From NCBI GenBank assembly GCA_050952725.1, contig JBMNLN010000001.1, positions 496,001-560,000 of the forward strand: 64,000 bases of DNA, in the 5' to 3' direction. Of this stretch, positions 8,940 to 17,834 are shown piece by piece. The DNA comes from JAQWCH01 sp050952725 (GTDB lineage: Bacteria > Bacillota_I > Bacilli_A > RFN20 > CAG-826). A program made the translations under genes and the position numbers. A model generated the notes under the pieces. It was not told the origin of the DNA and did not search any database. It was given only the letters and a program-made list of their open reading frames with translations. Every line of letters begins with the position of its first letter. Within the stretch, counting starts at the first letter, position 1.

Positions 8940-10529
8940 TTATTTTCCCTGCATTAAACCAGTGATATAGGGAACTTCCACCGCTGAATCAAGCCGGGGG
9001 AAAAGGGGAGCGCCTTTTTGTACGGTTTCGCCCCCGAGAACTGCGAAAGTATAGACGTTTTGATATTGGCGTTTTTCTTGGGCGACTCCGAGTTGGTCAA
9101 AGAGTTTATTCGGCGCTTCGACTAAAACGGGCTTCAACAATAAAGCGGTTTTAAATAATACATTAGCGAGATGATTCATCACACTTTGTAATTCAGCGAT
9201 TTGACCATTCTTTTTAAGATTCCAAGGCTCAGTATTGTCGATATATTTGTTACCCGCGCTAATTAAAGTAAAGACGGAAACAATCGCTTCTGTGATTTCC
9301 AAATTCCCCATCTTTTTTTCGAAATCGAGGACGGTTTTAGCAGCTAAATTTTCTAAATCTTGGTCAAAAGGAGTAACTGTTCCCTGATAAGAGGGAATTT
9401 CGCCATCAAAATATTTATTAATCATTGAAATCGTGCGATGGAGGAGATTACCAAAGTCATTAGCGAGATCGACATTGGTTCTTTCGATGAATTGTTCAGG
9501 GGTAAAAGTCCCATCACTACCAAAGACAGTTTCGCGAGCGAGGTAATAGCGAACGGCATCAACCCCATAACGTTCAATCAAGGGGATGGGGTCGATGACA
9601 TTACCACGAGATTTTGACATCTTGCCGTCCTTCATCATTAAAAGCCCATGGACGAATTCACGATCGGGAAGACGAAGACCTTCACTCATTAAGAACATCG
9701 GCCAATAGATCGCATGGAAGCGGGTGATATCCGCCCCCACCACATGGATGATTTCTGTGCTTTCATCCTCCCAAAACTTTTTAAATAATTCGGGATTATC
9801 GGTATTTAGATATCCAAGCGCGGAAATATAATTGCTTAAAGCATCAAGCCAAACATAGACGACATGTTTGGGATTTTCTTTCACAGGGACGCCCCAGGAA
9901 AAAGAAGTTCGAGAAACACTTAAATCTTCAAGGCCAGGTTTAATAAAGGTGTTAATCATCTCGTTTTTTCGCGAGACTGGGGTAATGAAATTGGGGTGGT
10001 CATCATAGTATTTCATCAACCGGTCGACATATTTGCCAGTTTTGAAAAAATATGTTTCTTCTTTGGCTTTTTCGACAGGACGGTGACATTCTGGACAAAG
10101 GTGTTCCGGTCCAACTTGAGTATCAGTCCAAAAAGCTTCTTCGTGCGGGCAATACCAACCTTGGTATTTACCGAGATAGATATCTCCGCGTTTTAACATA
10201 TTCGAGAAAAGGGTTTGCACAGTTTTTATGTGTCTTTGCTCAGTTGTCCGGATAAAATCATCATTGGTGATATGGAGTTTTTTCCAAAGTTCTTTAAAGT
10301 TTAAAATGATGCCATCGACGAATTCTTGCGGAGACAATCCGGCCGCTTCGGCGTTGCGTTCAATTTTTAAACCATGTTCGTCCGCACCTGTTAAAAAGTA
10401 TGTTTCATAACCTTGTTCACGGCGAAAACGCGCATAAACATCGCACAGCGTCGTGCAATAAGCATGACCGATATGAAGTTTGGCGCTGGGGTAATAAATT
10501 GGGGTGGTGATGTAGAATTTATTTTTCAT
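8940..10529 (-). CDS. metG: Methionyl-tRNA synthetase
   Basis: 529-residue class I aminoacyl-tRNA synthetase. The HIGH motif is HIGHAYCTTLCD at residues 19-30 and the KMSKS loop is KMSKSRGNVIDP near residue 305. A cysteine pair-based zinc knuckle (CPHEE... CPECHRP) sits in the connective domain, as in the single-knuckle Bacillus-type MetG. The protein stops after the anticodon-binding helices and lacks the C-terminal EMAP/Trbp111-like tRNA-binding domain found in some bacterial MetRS. It charges initiator and elongator tRNA-Met. Genes rpmE, metG and rlmD are collinear, with a terminator between rpmE and metG. Confidence 0.96.
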   Translation of the reverse strand: MKNKFYITTPIYYPSAKLHIGHAYCTTLCDVYARFRREQGYETYFLTGADEHGLKIERNAEAAGLSPQEFVDGIILNFKELWKKLHITNDDFIRTTEQRHIKTVQTLFSNMLKRGDIYLGKYQGWYCPHEEAFWTDTQVGPEHLCPECHRPVEKAKEETYFFKTGKYVDRLMKYYDDHPNFITPVSRKNEMINTFIKPGLEDLSVSRTSFSWGVPVKENPKHVVYVWLDALSNYISALGYLNTDNPELFKKFWEDESTEIIHVVGADITRFHAIYWPMFLMSEGLRLPDREFVHGLLMMKDGKMSKSRGNVIDPIPLIERYGVDAVRYYLARETVFGSDGTFTPEQFIERTNVDLANDFGNLLHRTISMINKYFDGEIPSYQGTVTPFDQDLENLAAKTVLDFEKKMGNLEITEAIVSVFTLISAGNKYIDNTEPWNLKKNGQIAELQSVMNHLANVLFKTALLLKPVLVEAPNKLFDQLGVAQEKRQYQNVYTFAVLGGETVQKGAPLFPRLDSAVEVPYITGLMQGK

Positions 10530-10554
10530 AGGGACACCTCTATTTAATCATAAC

Positions 10555-10582
10555 AAAAAACCGCCACCCAGGAGGATGACGG
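10555..10582 (-). terminator. Rho-independent terminator after rpmE
   Basis: On the minus strand CCGTCATCC and GGGTGGCGG form a 9-bp stem (two G-T pairs) with a TCCT loop, followed by TTTTTTG. It lies 8 bp after the rpmE stop codon, before metG. Confidence 0.85.
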
Positions 10583-10590
10583 TGTGAGAA

Positions 10591-10800
10591 TTATTGTTTG
10601 ATGCCGTATTTCTTATTGAATCGGTCGACCCGTCCATCAGCTTGAGTAAACCGCTGTTTGCCCGTATAGAATGGATGACAACTGGAACAGGTATCAACTT
10701 TAATTTCTTCGCCGGCGGTTGAGCCAGTTTCAAAAGTATTGCCACAGGTCACGCAGGTGACCGTCGCTTTAAAGTATTTAGGGTGAATTTTTTCTTTCAT
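10591..10800 (-). CDS. rpmE: 50S ribosomal protein L31
   Basis: 69-residue L31. It carries the zinc-type cysteines CVTCGNTF and CSSCHPFYTG, so it is the zinc-dependent paralogue rather than the cysteine-free L31B. FYTGKQRFTQADGRVDRF is the family C-terminal signature. An AAGGAGAT ribosome binding site precedes the ATG, and the gene has its own promoter and terminator. Confidence 0.97.
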   Translation of the reverse strand: MKEKIHPKYFKATVTCVTCGNTFETGSTAGEEIKVDTCSSCHPFYTGKQRFTQADGRVDRFNKKYGIKQ

Positions 10801-10860
10801 CAGTCAAATCTCCTTCCGCCTTAAACTCATACAGTGAGTCTAAAGAAAGTTTGCTTAGTT

Positions 10861-10889
10861 ATATTATCACGCACCCGCGCGTAAAGCAA
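10861..10889 (-). promoter_or_regulatory. Promoter of rpmE
   Basis: On the minus strand TTGCTT (10884-10889) and TAATAT (10861-10866) are 17 bp apart. A leader of about 50 nt follows that contains a small CTCA/TGAG hairpin. Confidence 0.6.
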
Positions 10890-10910
10890 TGAGAATAATT
10901 ACAGCAAAAT

Positions 10911-10938
10911 AAAAAAACGACCCAGTGAACTGAGTCGT
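10911..10938 (-). terminator. Rho-independent terminator after lemA
   Basis: On the minus strand ACGACTCAGT and ACTGGGTCGT form a 10-bp stem (one G-T pair), closed by a tight loop and followed by seven T residues. It lies 19 bp past the lemA stop. Confidence 0.88.
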
Positions 10939-10957
10939 AATTTTACAGTAGTAAAGT

Positions 10958-11623
10958 TTAGAAGAATTTTTGACGAGCGCCTTCTTTGACTTCGCGACTA
11001 GCAGCGAAGGGAATCCGGGTTGTATACCCAAGTTTCGCGGCGACGATCATTTTTGTCGGCCAATCAAAGATGTCTTGGTTCCATCTTAAAACGGTGTCAT
11101 TATAGACTTCACGCGCTGCGGTAATCTCGCGTTGTAAGTAGCTGTTTTGTTGCATCGCATCAGTCAAGGCCCGATGCGATTTAAGATCTGGATAAGCCTC
11201 AAAGGCTACGCTGACAGTGCGCATTGCTGAATCGAGTTCGGCGGCGACATCGTTCCGACTTTCGTCAGTGGGACGAAGACCACCGCGATAAGCAGAGACC
11301 GTCTTCATTACGTCTTTATCGAGATCAATTGATTTTTCAACAATTCCGACCACGTTTTGTAAAATTTGGAAACGCTGCTCGAGATAGTTGTCAATTTGTG
11401 AAGCATTGTGTTGGAGTTTTTGTTGGAGTTGGTTTAAGTATTCTCGCGCTTTGATCTTCTTGAATAAGAAGATGACGCCAGGGATAATCCCTAAAACCCA
11501 AAGGAGGATTTCAAAAACAGTCGAACCCCAGCCAACCTTAACTTTGATTTGTTTTTGGATGACATTAATGTCGCGTCCTTCTTCACTAACTGGTCCAGTT
11601 AATTCGTCTAATTCGTTTGCCAT
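10958..11623 (-). CDS. lemA: LemA family membrane protein
   Basis: 221 residues. A single N-terminal membrane segment (about residues 35-55, FEILLWVLGIIPGVIFLF) is followed by the long helical LemA domain, with the signature region DNYLEQRFQILQNVVGIVEK, YPDLKSHRALTDAMQQNSYLQREITAAREVYNDTV and the end IPFAASREVKEGARQKFF. The helical domain is cytoplasmic or extracytoplasmic depending on topology, and LemA function is unsettled. It follows the 604-residue membrane protein at 11673 by about 50 bp, and the two share a terminator, so they are likely partners. Confidence 0.9.
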   Translation of the reverse strand: MANELDELTGPVSEEGRDINVIQKQIKVKVGWGSTVFEILLWVLGIIPGVIFLFKKIKAREYLNQLQQKLQHNASQIDNYLEQRFQILQNVVGIVEKSIDLDKDVMKTVSAYRGGLRPTDESRNDVAAELDSAMRTVSVAFEAYPDLKSHRALTDAMQQNSYLQREITAAREVYNDTVLRWNQDIFDWPTKMIVAAKLGYTTRIPFAASREVKEGARQKFF

Positions 11624-11672
11624 ATTATTTCTCCTTTTTCTATATGTACAACTTTATTTTATATTTTTCTGG

Positions 11673-13487
11673 TTATTCAGGCAATTCATTTTTAAGATGT
11701 GCTAGCAATAATCCGACCTTTTTTATCTCCTCGATATTTTCACCGCGTTGTTGCAGGCGTTCAAGTAGAGCGTCACGGGCGGATTTGGGAGTTTCATCTT
11801 CCTTAATCTCGGGAACGTCAATCGCCACCTCTGTGCGTTGTTCAACTGGAATGTATTCGGTCCAATGAACGGGCACGTTATGGGTACGACCATCATTACC
11901 GCGAACTGGGATGTAATCGACATGCTCTTCGGTGGTAAATCCATAAGCATCAACTTGGAGATAATCACGGCGATCTTCGCTTTTTACCACACTGGTTTTC
12001 AAGATGTTCCGCGTTCTTGATAAAGGGTGAATAAACGCTTCGAGATTCATGCGATTGACCACATGTTCATGTTCATAAAAACTCGCGTAGGAAGAGTAAT
12101 AATCCTTATAAATATACTCTTGCGGCTTATGATGCTGGTAAAGCGGAATCGCCATCAGGGGAGCAAAAGCGAAATAGATTTCTTTGAAGTATGTGTTATT
12201 GTAATCGACAAATCTTTCGCGAATGGCATCAACATCATAACCGTGGAATGCGGTAGGATTGACAAAGAATTTAGATTGCAAAAGATGTTGCGGATAGACA
12301 ACATTGATCATCTTGCGTTTTTTAAAATCAAAATTGTCCCCGTAGCCAATTTTATTATCTTTCATCAAAGCCAGTAGTTGTCTTTGGGCTAAAGGAGTAA
12401 AGAGCATTCTAAACTGCACTTCATTATCGCGGTTATGCGCGCCGAAGAGGACTTCAAATTCAGTATTCCCCATCATGGTGAAATCTCCGCCTTTGGAGAC
12501 TTCTTTTCGCGCCTTTTTCTCGAGTTTTTTGGCTCCGCGGGTGACAGCTCTTTCAATTTGCTTTTCCGACATCTTTTCCGCATCAGAATCCGTGCGGTCA
12601 AAACTTAAATCAGGCGCCGCTTCATTTCCGTAAACGACATAGGGAATTTCGTGATAATAGGGATGAGGTTTTTCTAGACTTGCATAGAGAGTTTGGGTAT
12701 GGGTTTGAGTTACGCGACGGCCATCTACATATGTTGTAGTGGTATAGGTAATAACAAGGGAACCTGTATAGGTTTTGGTGCCCATGTGGTGAACTAAATC
12801 GCGCCCAAAAAAGAACGGGTTCCCCATAATTTCTCCCGATTGAATATAGAGAGTGGAACGCGTTTTATTATCTTCATCTGAAAGACCGAATTTACCATAG
12901 AGATAGTCGAGTCTACGCGTATCAAAATAGGAATCAAACTCAATCATCGGTAGGGTCTTTTGGAAAAGTTCTTTTTGCATCCCATCAGCAAAAAGGTCAT
13001 TGAGGGCCTTCATCTGTTGTAAAGCTTCTGCCTGTAAACTTGCCGCTTGCTCATCGAGGGCGCCTTTGGCGCCAAGCAACTTAAGAATATCAGGTCGAAC
13101 TTTAAATATAATCAATAAAACACTCCCGATTGTGGCAAGGACTCCGCCGCCTCCGACGAGGAAAGGAACGGCTTTTTTAACTTCTTCATCATTCGAAATG
13201 ACGATAGCAACAATTAAAGCGACAATTCCAATAATAGCCAAAAAGATAAGAAAACCTCGCAATACTTTCTTTTTCGATATTGATTTGAGCAGATTGGAAA
13301 TTTTGTTTTTGACAGTGTTTAACTTACCTACTGTCGCCCGATTAAGATCGACGTTAACTCCTGATTTTTCGATTAATGCATCGATATAGGAATTGGTGTT
13401 ATCATTGTGAAGATTTTTAAAGACTTTTTGAAATTGCTTTAAGGGATCTTCGATAAAACTAGCATCACTTGTGAATAGGTCTCCCAT
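11673..13487 (-). CDS. Large LemA-associated membrane protein (resembles Mollicutes MAG1210-type proteins)
   Basis: 604 residues with no signal peptide. Two hydrophobic segments at about residues 78-95 and 105-125 would anchor it, leaving a long C-terminal domain. That domain has a segment rich in Thr and Tyr (YTGSLVITYTTTTYVDG), a Lys/Glu-rich helix (about 315-340) and charged C-terminal helices. I recognise the layout from a hypothetical family that accompanies LemA genes in Mollicutes, but this assignment is from memory and not firm. It has an ideal AAGGAGGG ribosome binding site and lies directly upstream of lemA on the same strand. No enzymatic motif seen. Confidence 0.65.
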   Translation of the reverse strand: MGDLFTSDASFIEDPLKQFQKVFKNLHNDNTNSYIDALIEKSGVNVDLNRATVGKLNTVKNKISNLLKSISKKKVLRGFLIFLAIIGIVALIVAIVISNDEEVKKAVPFLVGGGGVLATIGSVLLIIFKVRPDILKLLGAKGALDEQAASLQAEALQQMKALNDLFADGMQKELFQKTLPMIEFDSYFDTRRLDYLYGKFGLSDEDNKTRSTLYIQSGEIMGNPFFFGRDLVHHMGTKTYTGSLVITYTTTTYVDGRRVTQTHTQTLYASLEKPHPYYHEIPYVVYGNEAAPDLSFDRTDSDAEKMSEKQIERAVTRGAKKLEKKARKEVSKGGDFTMMGNTEFEVLFGAHNRDNEVQFRMLFTPLAQRQLLALMKDNKIGYGDNFDFKKRKMINVVYPQHLLQSKFFVNPTAFHGYDVDAIRERFVDYNNTYFKEIYFAFAPLMAIPLYQHHKPQEYIYKDYYSSYASFYEHEHVVNRMNLEAFIHPLSRTRNILKTSVVKSEDRRDYLQVDAYGFTTEEHVDYIPVRGNDGRTHNVPVHWTEYIPVEQRTEVAIDVPEIKEDETPKSARDALLERLQQRGENIEEIKKVGLLLAHLKNELPE

Positions 13488-13581
13488 ATTTTCCCTCCTT
13501 AGATTCGATAGAACACATTACCATTTTACCACCCTTATCTCCTCTTACGAAATAGAAAAACTTACTTGGATGTAATTTAAA

Positions 13582-13610
13582 TTGACTCGCTGCTCTTTCC
13601 AAACTATTCT
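13582..13610 (+). promoter_or_regulatory. Promoter of the HD phosphohydrolase gene
   Basis: TTGACT (13582-13587) and TATTCT (13605-13610) are 17 bp apart, giving a leader of about 34 nt. A second -10-like TAAAAT lies only 6-7 nt before the ATG at 13651, which has no visible ribosome binding site. Confidence 0.55.
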
Positions 13611-13650
13611 TGCCCTTTTCTGGTTTGTAGTAATTAAGTAAAATAATGAT

Positions 13651-14268
13651 ATGAGCAAAGAAAAAAACATTATCAATGAGGCACGGAAACTAGTGTTTCG
13701 TCAACTTCAAGATGAACCTTCGGGTCATGATTATGAACATGTGGCCCGAGTGGTTTTTATGGCAAAGAAACTTGCCACGCATTACCCTTTGAGCAAGCAA
13801 CAAAAATTCATTTTAGAATTGAGCGCTTGGCTGCACGACCTAGATGATCGCAAACTTGAAAAAAAGACAGATGACTTAACTGTGCCCAACTTTCTTTGTG
13901 AGCATTTTTTAGATAAAAAAATCATAAATGAAATTTTGGAGATTATCAAAAATATTTCTTATCAAGCCTCATTGTCGGGGGCAAAACAGACGACAATTGT
14001 GGGGAAAATCGTGCAAGATGCCGACCGTTTGGATGCTCTAGGTGTTATTGGAGTAGCCCGTGCATTTGCATATGGCGGCTCTAAAAAGCGACCAATGCGT
14101 GAATCGCTTGCTCACTTTGAAGAAAAACTCTTAAAGTTACTTCCGCTTTTTAACCTTCCAGAAACCGCGGAAATTGCCCAAAAGCGCCACCGAGATTTGC
14201 AAGAATTCTATCGTAAATATAATGAGGAAAATCAATATGAAGAATATGATTTACTAGACGAAAACTGA
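13651..14268 (+). CDS. HD domain metal-dependent phosphohydrolase (YedJ-like)
   Basis: 205 residues. The HD superfamily metal ligands are visible: H in HDYEHVARVV, HD in WLHDLDD and D in VQDADRLDALGVIGVARAF. The last motif is typical of the YedJ-like branch of HD hydrolases. These enzymes hydrolyse nucleotides or phosphate esters; the exact substrate is unknown. It overlaps no neighbour and is followed after 3 bp by a 2H phosphoesterase gene, so both may work in RNA or nucleotide turnover. No Shine-Dalgarno sequence is apparent. Confidence 0.85.
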   Translation: MSKEKNIINEARKLVFRQLQDEPSGHDYEHVARVVFMAKKLATHYPLSKQQKFILELSAWLHDLDDRKLEKKTDDLTVPNFLCEHFLDKKIINEILEIIKNISYQASLSGAKQTTIVGKIVQDADRLDALGVIGVARAFAYGGSKKRPMRESLAHFEEKLLKLLPLFNLPETAEIAQKRHRDLQEFYRKYNEENQYEEYDLLDEN

Positions 14269-14271
14269 ACT

Positions 14272-14790
14272 ATGGGAAGAAATATTTGCATTATTCTTTT
14301 GTTTGATCCGATTACAAATCAACACTTAACGCGGTTAATGGAAAAAACTGCGGCTTTTGATTTACCCACAAAAAATCATTATCCGCATCTTACCATTGCA
14401 AATTATCCCGGGATTAACCCCCGAAAAGTTAAGAGTTATTTTGCGAACTTTTTCAAAAAAATCAAGGCGTTTCCCATCTCGTTTATTCATTTAATTCGCC
14501 TTGATCAAAAGATTATTGCGATTGAACCAGGCTCATCAAATACCTTGATGGAAATCTATGAAAACTTCAATATCAAATACGGAGAAGATGCTAATGTTTG
14601 GACAAAAAGCATCGCCACTTTTCGACCTCATATTTCCATTGCTCAAGGTGAAGCAGCCATCTTAGATCAACTCTACCCTTACCTTCTTGATGCATTTGTA
14701 CCGTTTAATGGATATATAACTGCAGTTGAGGTGAGTGAAGTTCTTAATGAGGGTTATAAAATTCTCGCTCGGATCGACCTAGAAAAATAG
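14272..14790 (+). CDS. 2H phosphoesterase superfamily protein (2'-5' RNA ligase-like)
   Basis: 172 residues with the two H-x-T/S-x motifs of the 2H superfamily, HLTI at about residue 40 and HISI at about residue 124, spaced as in bacterial YjcG-like and LigT-like proteins. These enzymes hydrolyse or form 2',3'-cyclic or 2'-5' phosphodiester bonds in RNA. It is cotranscribed with the HD phosphohydrolase. The native substrate is unknown. Confidence 0.8.
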   Translation: MGRNICIILLFDPITNQHLTRLMEKTAAFDLPTKNHYPHLTIANYPGINPRKVKSYFANFFKKIKAFPISFIHLIRLDQKIIAIEPGSSNTLMEIYENFNIKYGEDANVWTKSIATFRPHISIAQGEAAILDQLYPYLLDAFVPFNGYITAVEVSEVLNEGYKILARIDLEK

Positions 14791-14838
14791 TTTTTAAAAA
14801 AGGCAGATTCAATCCCCTTCTTTTTTAGACGATGAAAT

Positions 14839-15660
14839 TCAATGTTTTAACAAAGAATAAATAAAATCTACTGCATTGTTGACCCATATTTGATTGGCGT
14901 GACAATGTGAGATATCGATGTCTTCGGAGTAAACTCCGCGATTACATAAACTTCCTCCATGCCAGCCATCATCGAATAAATCGAATCGGTGCAAAATGTT
15001 TTCCTTTTTAAATTTCTCAACGAGCATCAATGAGTTTTCAGGAGGGACACAGGTATCGGTTTTGGTCGTCCAGATATAGGTAGGGGGATATATTGGTGTA
15101 ACATTTTTTTCAACCGAAAGAAGGTTTACTAAATCGGGTTTAAAGTTATCAGTAATCACTTGTGCCGTTCCAGAATGAGCATATTTTTTCATCGTGATTA
15201 CGGGATAACTCAACACCAAAGAAAAAGGCCGTAAAATCAGTTCGTCGGCTTTAAACTCCTTGGCAAAATGCGCATACAACAATCCATAAGAAGCAGCCAG
15301 ATGTCCCCCAGCAGAAAAACCAACAATTGATGTGCAAAAAGGACGCAAATTAAACTGTTGATGATGATCGTGAATATATTTCATCGCGATGGCAACTTCT
15401 TTTTGGGGAAGAGGGTAAGGTTTCGCGCAAGTATATCTTAAAACAAAGCAATTAAAACCTTCAGACATGAACCGGAGCGCAACTGGCTCGGCTTCACGGT
15501 CGGAACAAAAACTATAACCGCCTCCGGGCAGGATTAAAAGAGCTGGACGTCCACGGTGGGGGATTTCTTTACTTTCGGAACATAAATAAATTGACAATGT
15601 CGCTTCTTTTCCGGTGACGAGGTTGCTAATTTCTGTGAGCTTAACGGTTTTTAAATACAT
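14839..15660 (-). CDS. Alpha/beta hydrolase, esterase of the acetyl-xylan/feruloyl esterase-like type
   Basis: 273 residues, cytoplasmic (no signal peptide). It has the oxyanion region LLILPGGGYSFCSDREAEPV, the nucleophile elbow GFSAGGHLAAS, a likely acid Asp in TDTCVPPENS and the catalytic His in DGWHGG. Similar esterases remove acetyl or feruloyl groups from plant or host glycans, which fits the neighbouring GH20 gene. The ATG at 15660 is preferred over an upstream TTG; it has no ribosome binding site, but a TACAAT box lies 6 nt upstream, so the mRNA may be leaderless. It is convergent with the 2H gene. Confidence 0.8.
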   Translation of the reverse strand: MYLKTVKLTEISNLVTGKEATLSIYLCSESKEIPHRGRPALLILPGGGYSFCSDREAEPVALRFMSEGFNCFVLRYTCAKPYPLPQKEVAIAMKYIHDHHQQFNLRPFCTSIVGFSAGGHLAASYGLLYAHFAKEFKADELILRPFSLVLSYPVITMKKYAHSGTAQVITDNFKPDLVNLLSVEKNVTPIYPPTYIWTTKTDTCVPPENSLMLVEKFKKENILHRFDLFDDGWHGGSLCNRGVYSEDIDISHCHANQIWVNNAVDFIYSLLKH

Positions 15661-15814
15661 GAACAAATTGTACCATATAACCGATATAATTGTGGTTGCA
15701 GATTACGATGATTCATGATTTTTCACCCTTTTAGCAAATGGTTTATAATTTAGTTGATTTCAACAGGGAATTATTTTCAACCTAGTCGAAAAAAATATAC
15801 AGAATAGGAAAAGA

Positions 15815-17650
15815 ATGATTATGGAACTTAAAGACGCAATTCAAACAGCTAAAAACTATCTTGGCGAAGTCTTTTTTGCTAATTTACAAATCTCTTATTT
15901 AAAATGCAAAGACCTAAATCTTCTTTCAGTGAAAAGAAATGGAAACAATGTAGAAATTCAATATGGAAAAAAGGTTAGTTTATTTCGCGGTTTAACCCTT
16001 GTTAAAGAGAAAAAAGACGAAAAAGAATATCATCTAACCTTAAAACGTCATTTTGATACGGATGGCTTAATGCTCGATTGTTCGCGCAATGGGGTCATGA
16101 AAGTTGAAAAAGTTAAAGAGATGATTTTATCGATGGCATTAATGGGGAATAATCGGCTACTGCTTTATACCGAAGATACCTATCAATTAGAAAAATATCC
16201 TTACTTTGGTTATTTACGTGGCGGCTATAGTCAAGAAGATATAAAAGAAATCGTTCGATATGGTGAAGTTTTCGGAGTTGAGTTCATTCCTTGTATCCAA
16301 ACTTTAGGACATCTGCAACAAGCTCTAAAATGGGAGCCGATGGCCCACCTTCGCGACGGCTTAAGCACGGTGTTAGTTGATGATGAAGAAACTTACCGTT
16401 TCATTGAAGAAATGGTGATTTTTTGCCGTAAATGCTTTAAGAGTAAAGATATTCATATCGGGATGGATGAATCCACAGAGATGGGGTTACATCGGTATTT
16501 ACAATTAAATGGCTTTCAAGATCGGGTAGCAATGTTTTCTCGTCATTTATCACGAGTCAAAGAAATTTGCAAAAAATATAATTTCACACCGATGATTTGG
16601 TCGGATATGCTCTTCCGCCTCAACAGTGAAAACGAAGAATATTACCGAAATACTCCTTTACCAGAAGCGACTCTAAAACTCATTCCCAAAGATGTGAAAT
16701 TAGTTTATTGGGACTATTATCATGATACGGAAAAAGCATATTTAGACATGATTCGCTTTCACAAGGATACAGGTAATCCAATTGTTTTTGCAGGCGGAGC
16801 GTGGCGCTGGAAAGGGTATACACCGGCGATTACTTCGTCGATGGAAAATACTCATCTTGCTCTTAATACTTGTTTGAAAGAAGGAGTTAAAGAAATATTT
16901 ATCACTGGATGGGGAGATGATGGCAATGAATGCTCCTTCTTTATTGTTTTACCAATACTTGCGGTTTCCTCCGTGATCAATTATTCGGGTACCTATCATG
17001 AGGAGGCAATTGACTCTTTGGTAAGCGCAGTCACAGGTGATTCTTTAAACGATTTCAAAACCCTTGATTTACCCGATCAACCAGCGGGCAAACGATTATC
17101 AAGTTGTTACAATCCCTCAAAATATTTTCTCTATCAAGATGTTTTGCTCGGAATGTTTGATGATCAAGTTCAAAAGGGTTTTGCAGAAAAATATAGGCAA
17201 ATAGCAACTGTTTTAAATAAAAAAAGTCAAAAGAGTCAACGTTATCCATACATTTATGAAAACCTGGCTAATCTTTGTCGTGTCCTATCTCACAAAGTCG
17301 ATTTAGGATTAAAGTTAAGAGAAGCCTATCAGAATCATGATAAAAAAAGACTTACAGAACTCATTATCAAAATTAAGCGAACTATCAAATATTTGGATGT
17401 ATTTCAAGAAAGCGTCAAGGCACAATGGCTATGTGAATGTCGTCCTTTTGGTTATGAGGTTTTAGATGGCAGGTTGGGTTTTCTAAGAAATCGTCTTCTT
17501 ACTGCTAAAGCGCGTGTTGAAGATTATCTTGATGATAAAATTGAACAAATTGAAGAACTTGAAGTAAAAATCCTTCCCTATGATGGGGGCAATCATGAAG
17601 TTTGCTGGAATCATTGGTTAAGAAATGTTTCCGCCTCTAATACCTTCTAA
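15815..17650 (+). CDS. GH20 beta-N-acetylhexosaminidase (GcnA-like, cytoplasmic)
   Basis: 611 residues without a signal peptide. The GH20 TIM barrel starts near residue 80 (DTDGLMLDCSRNGVM) and carries the catalytic pair D218-E219 in DIHIGMDES, the substrate-assisted mechanism of the family. MIWSDMLFR and the LVYWDYYH region provide further active-site residues, and a helical C-terminal domain follows. Length and layout match the GcnA/Hex1 group that releases terminal GlcNAc or GalNAc from oligosaccharides. A cytoplasmic location implies that acetylhexosamine oligosaccharides are imported, presumably by one of the two ABC importers in this window. An AGGAAAAGA ribosome binding site precedes the start; a second ATG lies two codons later. 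Confidence 0.9.
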   Translation: MIMELKDAIQTAKNYLGEVFFANLQISYLKCKDLNLLSVKRNGNNVEIQYGKKVSLFRGLTLVKEKKDEKEYHLTLKRHFDTDGLMLDCSRNGVMKVEKVKEMILSMALMGNNRLLLYTEDTYQLEKYPYFGYLRGGYSQEDIKEIVRYGEVFGVEFIPCIQTLGHLQQALKWEPMAHLRDGLSTVLVDDEETYRFIEEMVIFCRKCFKSKDIHIGMDESTEMGLHRYLQLNGFQDRVAMFSRHLSRVKEICKKYNFTPMIWSDMLFRLNSENEEYYRNTPLPEATLKLIPKDVKLVYWDYYHDTEKAYLDMIRFHKDTGNPIVFAGGAWRWKGYTPAITSSMENTHLALNTCLKEGVKEIFITGWGDDGNECSFFIVLPILAVSSVINYSGTYHEEAIDSLVSAVTGDSLNDFKTLDLPDQPAGKRLSSCYNPSKYFLYQDVLLGMFDDQVQKGFAEKYRQIATVLNKKSQKSQRYPYIYENLANLCRVLSHKVDLGLKLREAYQNHDKKRLTELIIKIKRTIKYLDVFQESVKAQWLCECRPFGYEVLDGRLGFLRNRLLTAKARVEDYLDDKIEQIEELEVKILPYDGGNHEVCWNHWLRNVSASNTF

Positions 17651-17678
17651 CTTTTATAAACTTAACTTTCTTGAATCA

Positions 17679-17718
17679 AGTTAGGACAACTGTATCTGAC
17701 CTAACTCTTTTTGTTTTT
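17679..17718 (+). terminator. Probable terminator after the GH20 gene
   Basis: AGTTAGG (17679-17685) and CCTAACT (17700-17706) form a 7-bp stem with a 14-nt loop, followed by CTTTTTGTTTTT. The same GTTAGG hexamer recurs at 17722. The remaining gap to 17834 holds only a 16-codon frame (17738-17788) with a good ribosome binding site. Confidence 0.5.
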
Positions 17719-17834
17719 AAGGTTAGGAGAGAAAAAAATGTTCGTATCATCGGTTTTTGATTATAATGATATCGTTATTTACCAATAAACCAATTTGTTA
17801 GTAAAAATATTCAGATTTTAATCGGAGAAAGAGT

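Noticed and set aside
11388..11868. Open frames on the plus strand opposite lemA and its partner
   Set aside because: They are antisense to clear genes, lack ribosome binding sites and show no protein-like features.
14791..14838. Bidirectional terminator between the 2H and esterase genes
   Set aside because: AAAAAAGG and CCTTCTTTTTT face each other, but the stem is AT-rich with a mismatch; not convincing.
17738..17788. 16-codon frame MFVSSVFDYNDIVIYQ with AGGAGAG site
   Set aside because: Too short and without homology evidence; it lies just after a terminator, so a leader peptide is possible but unsupported.
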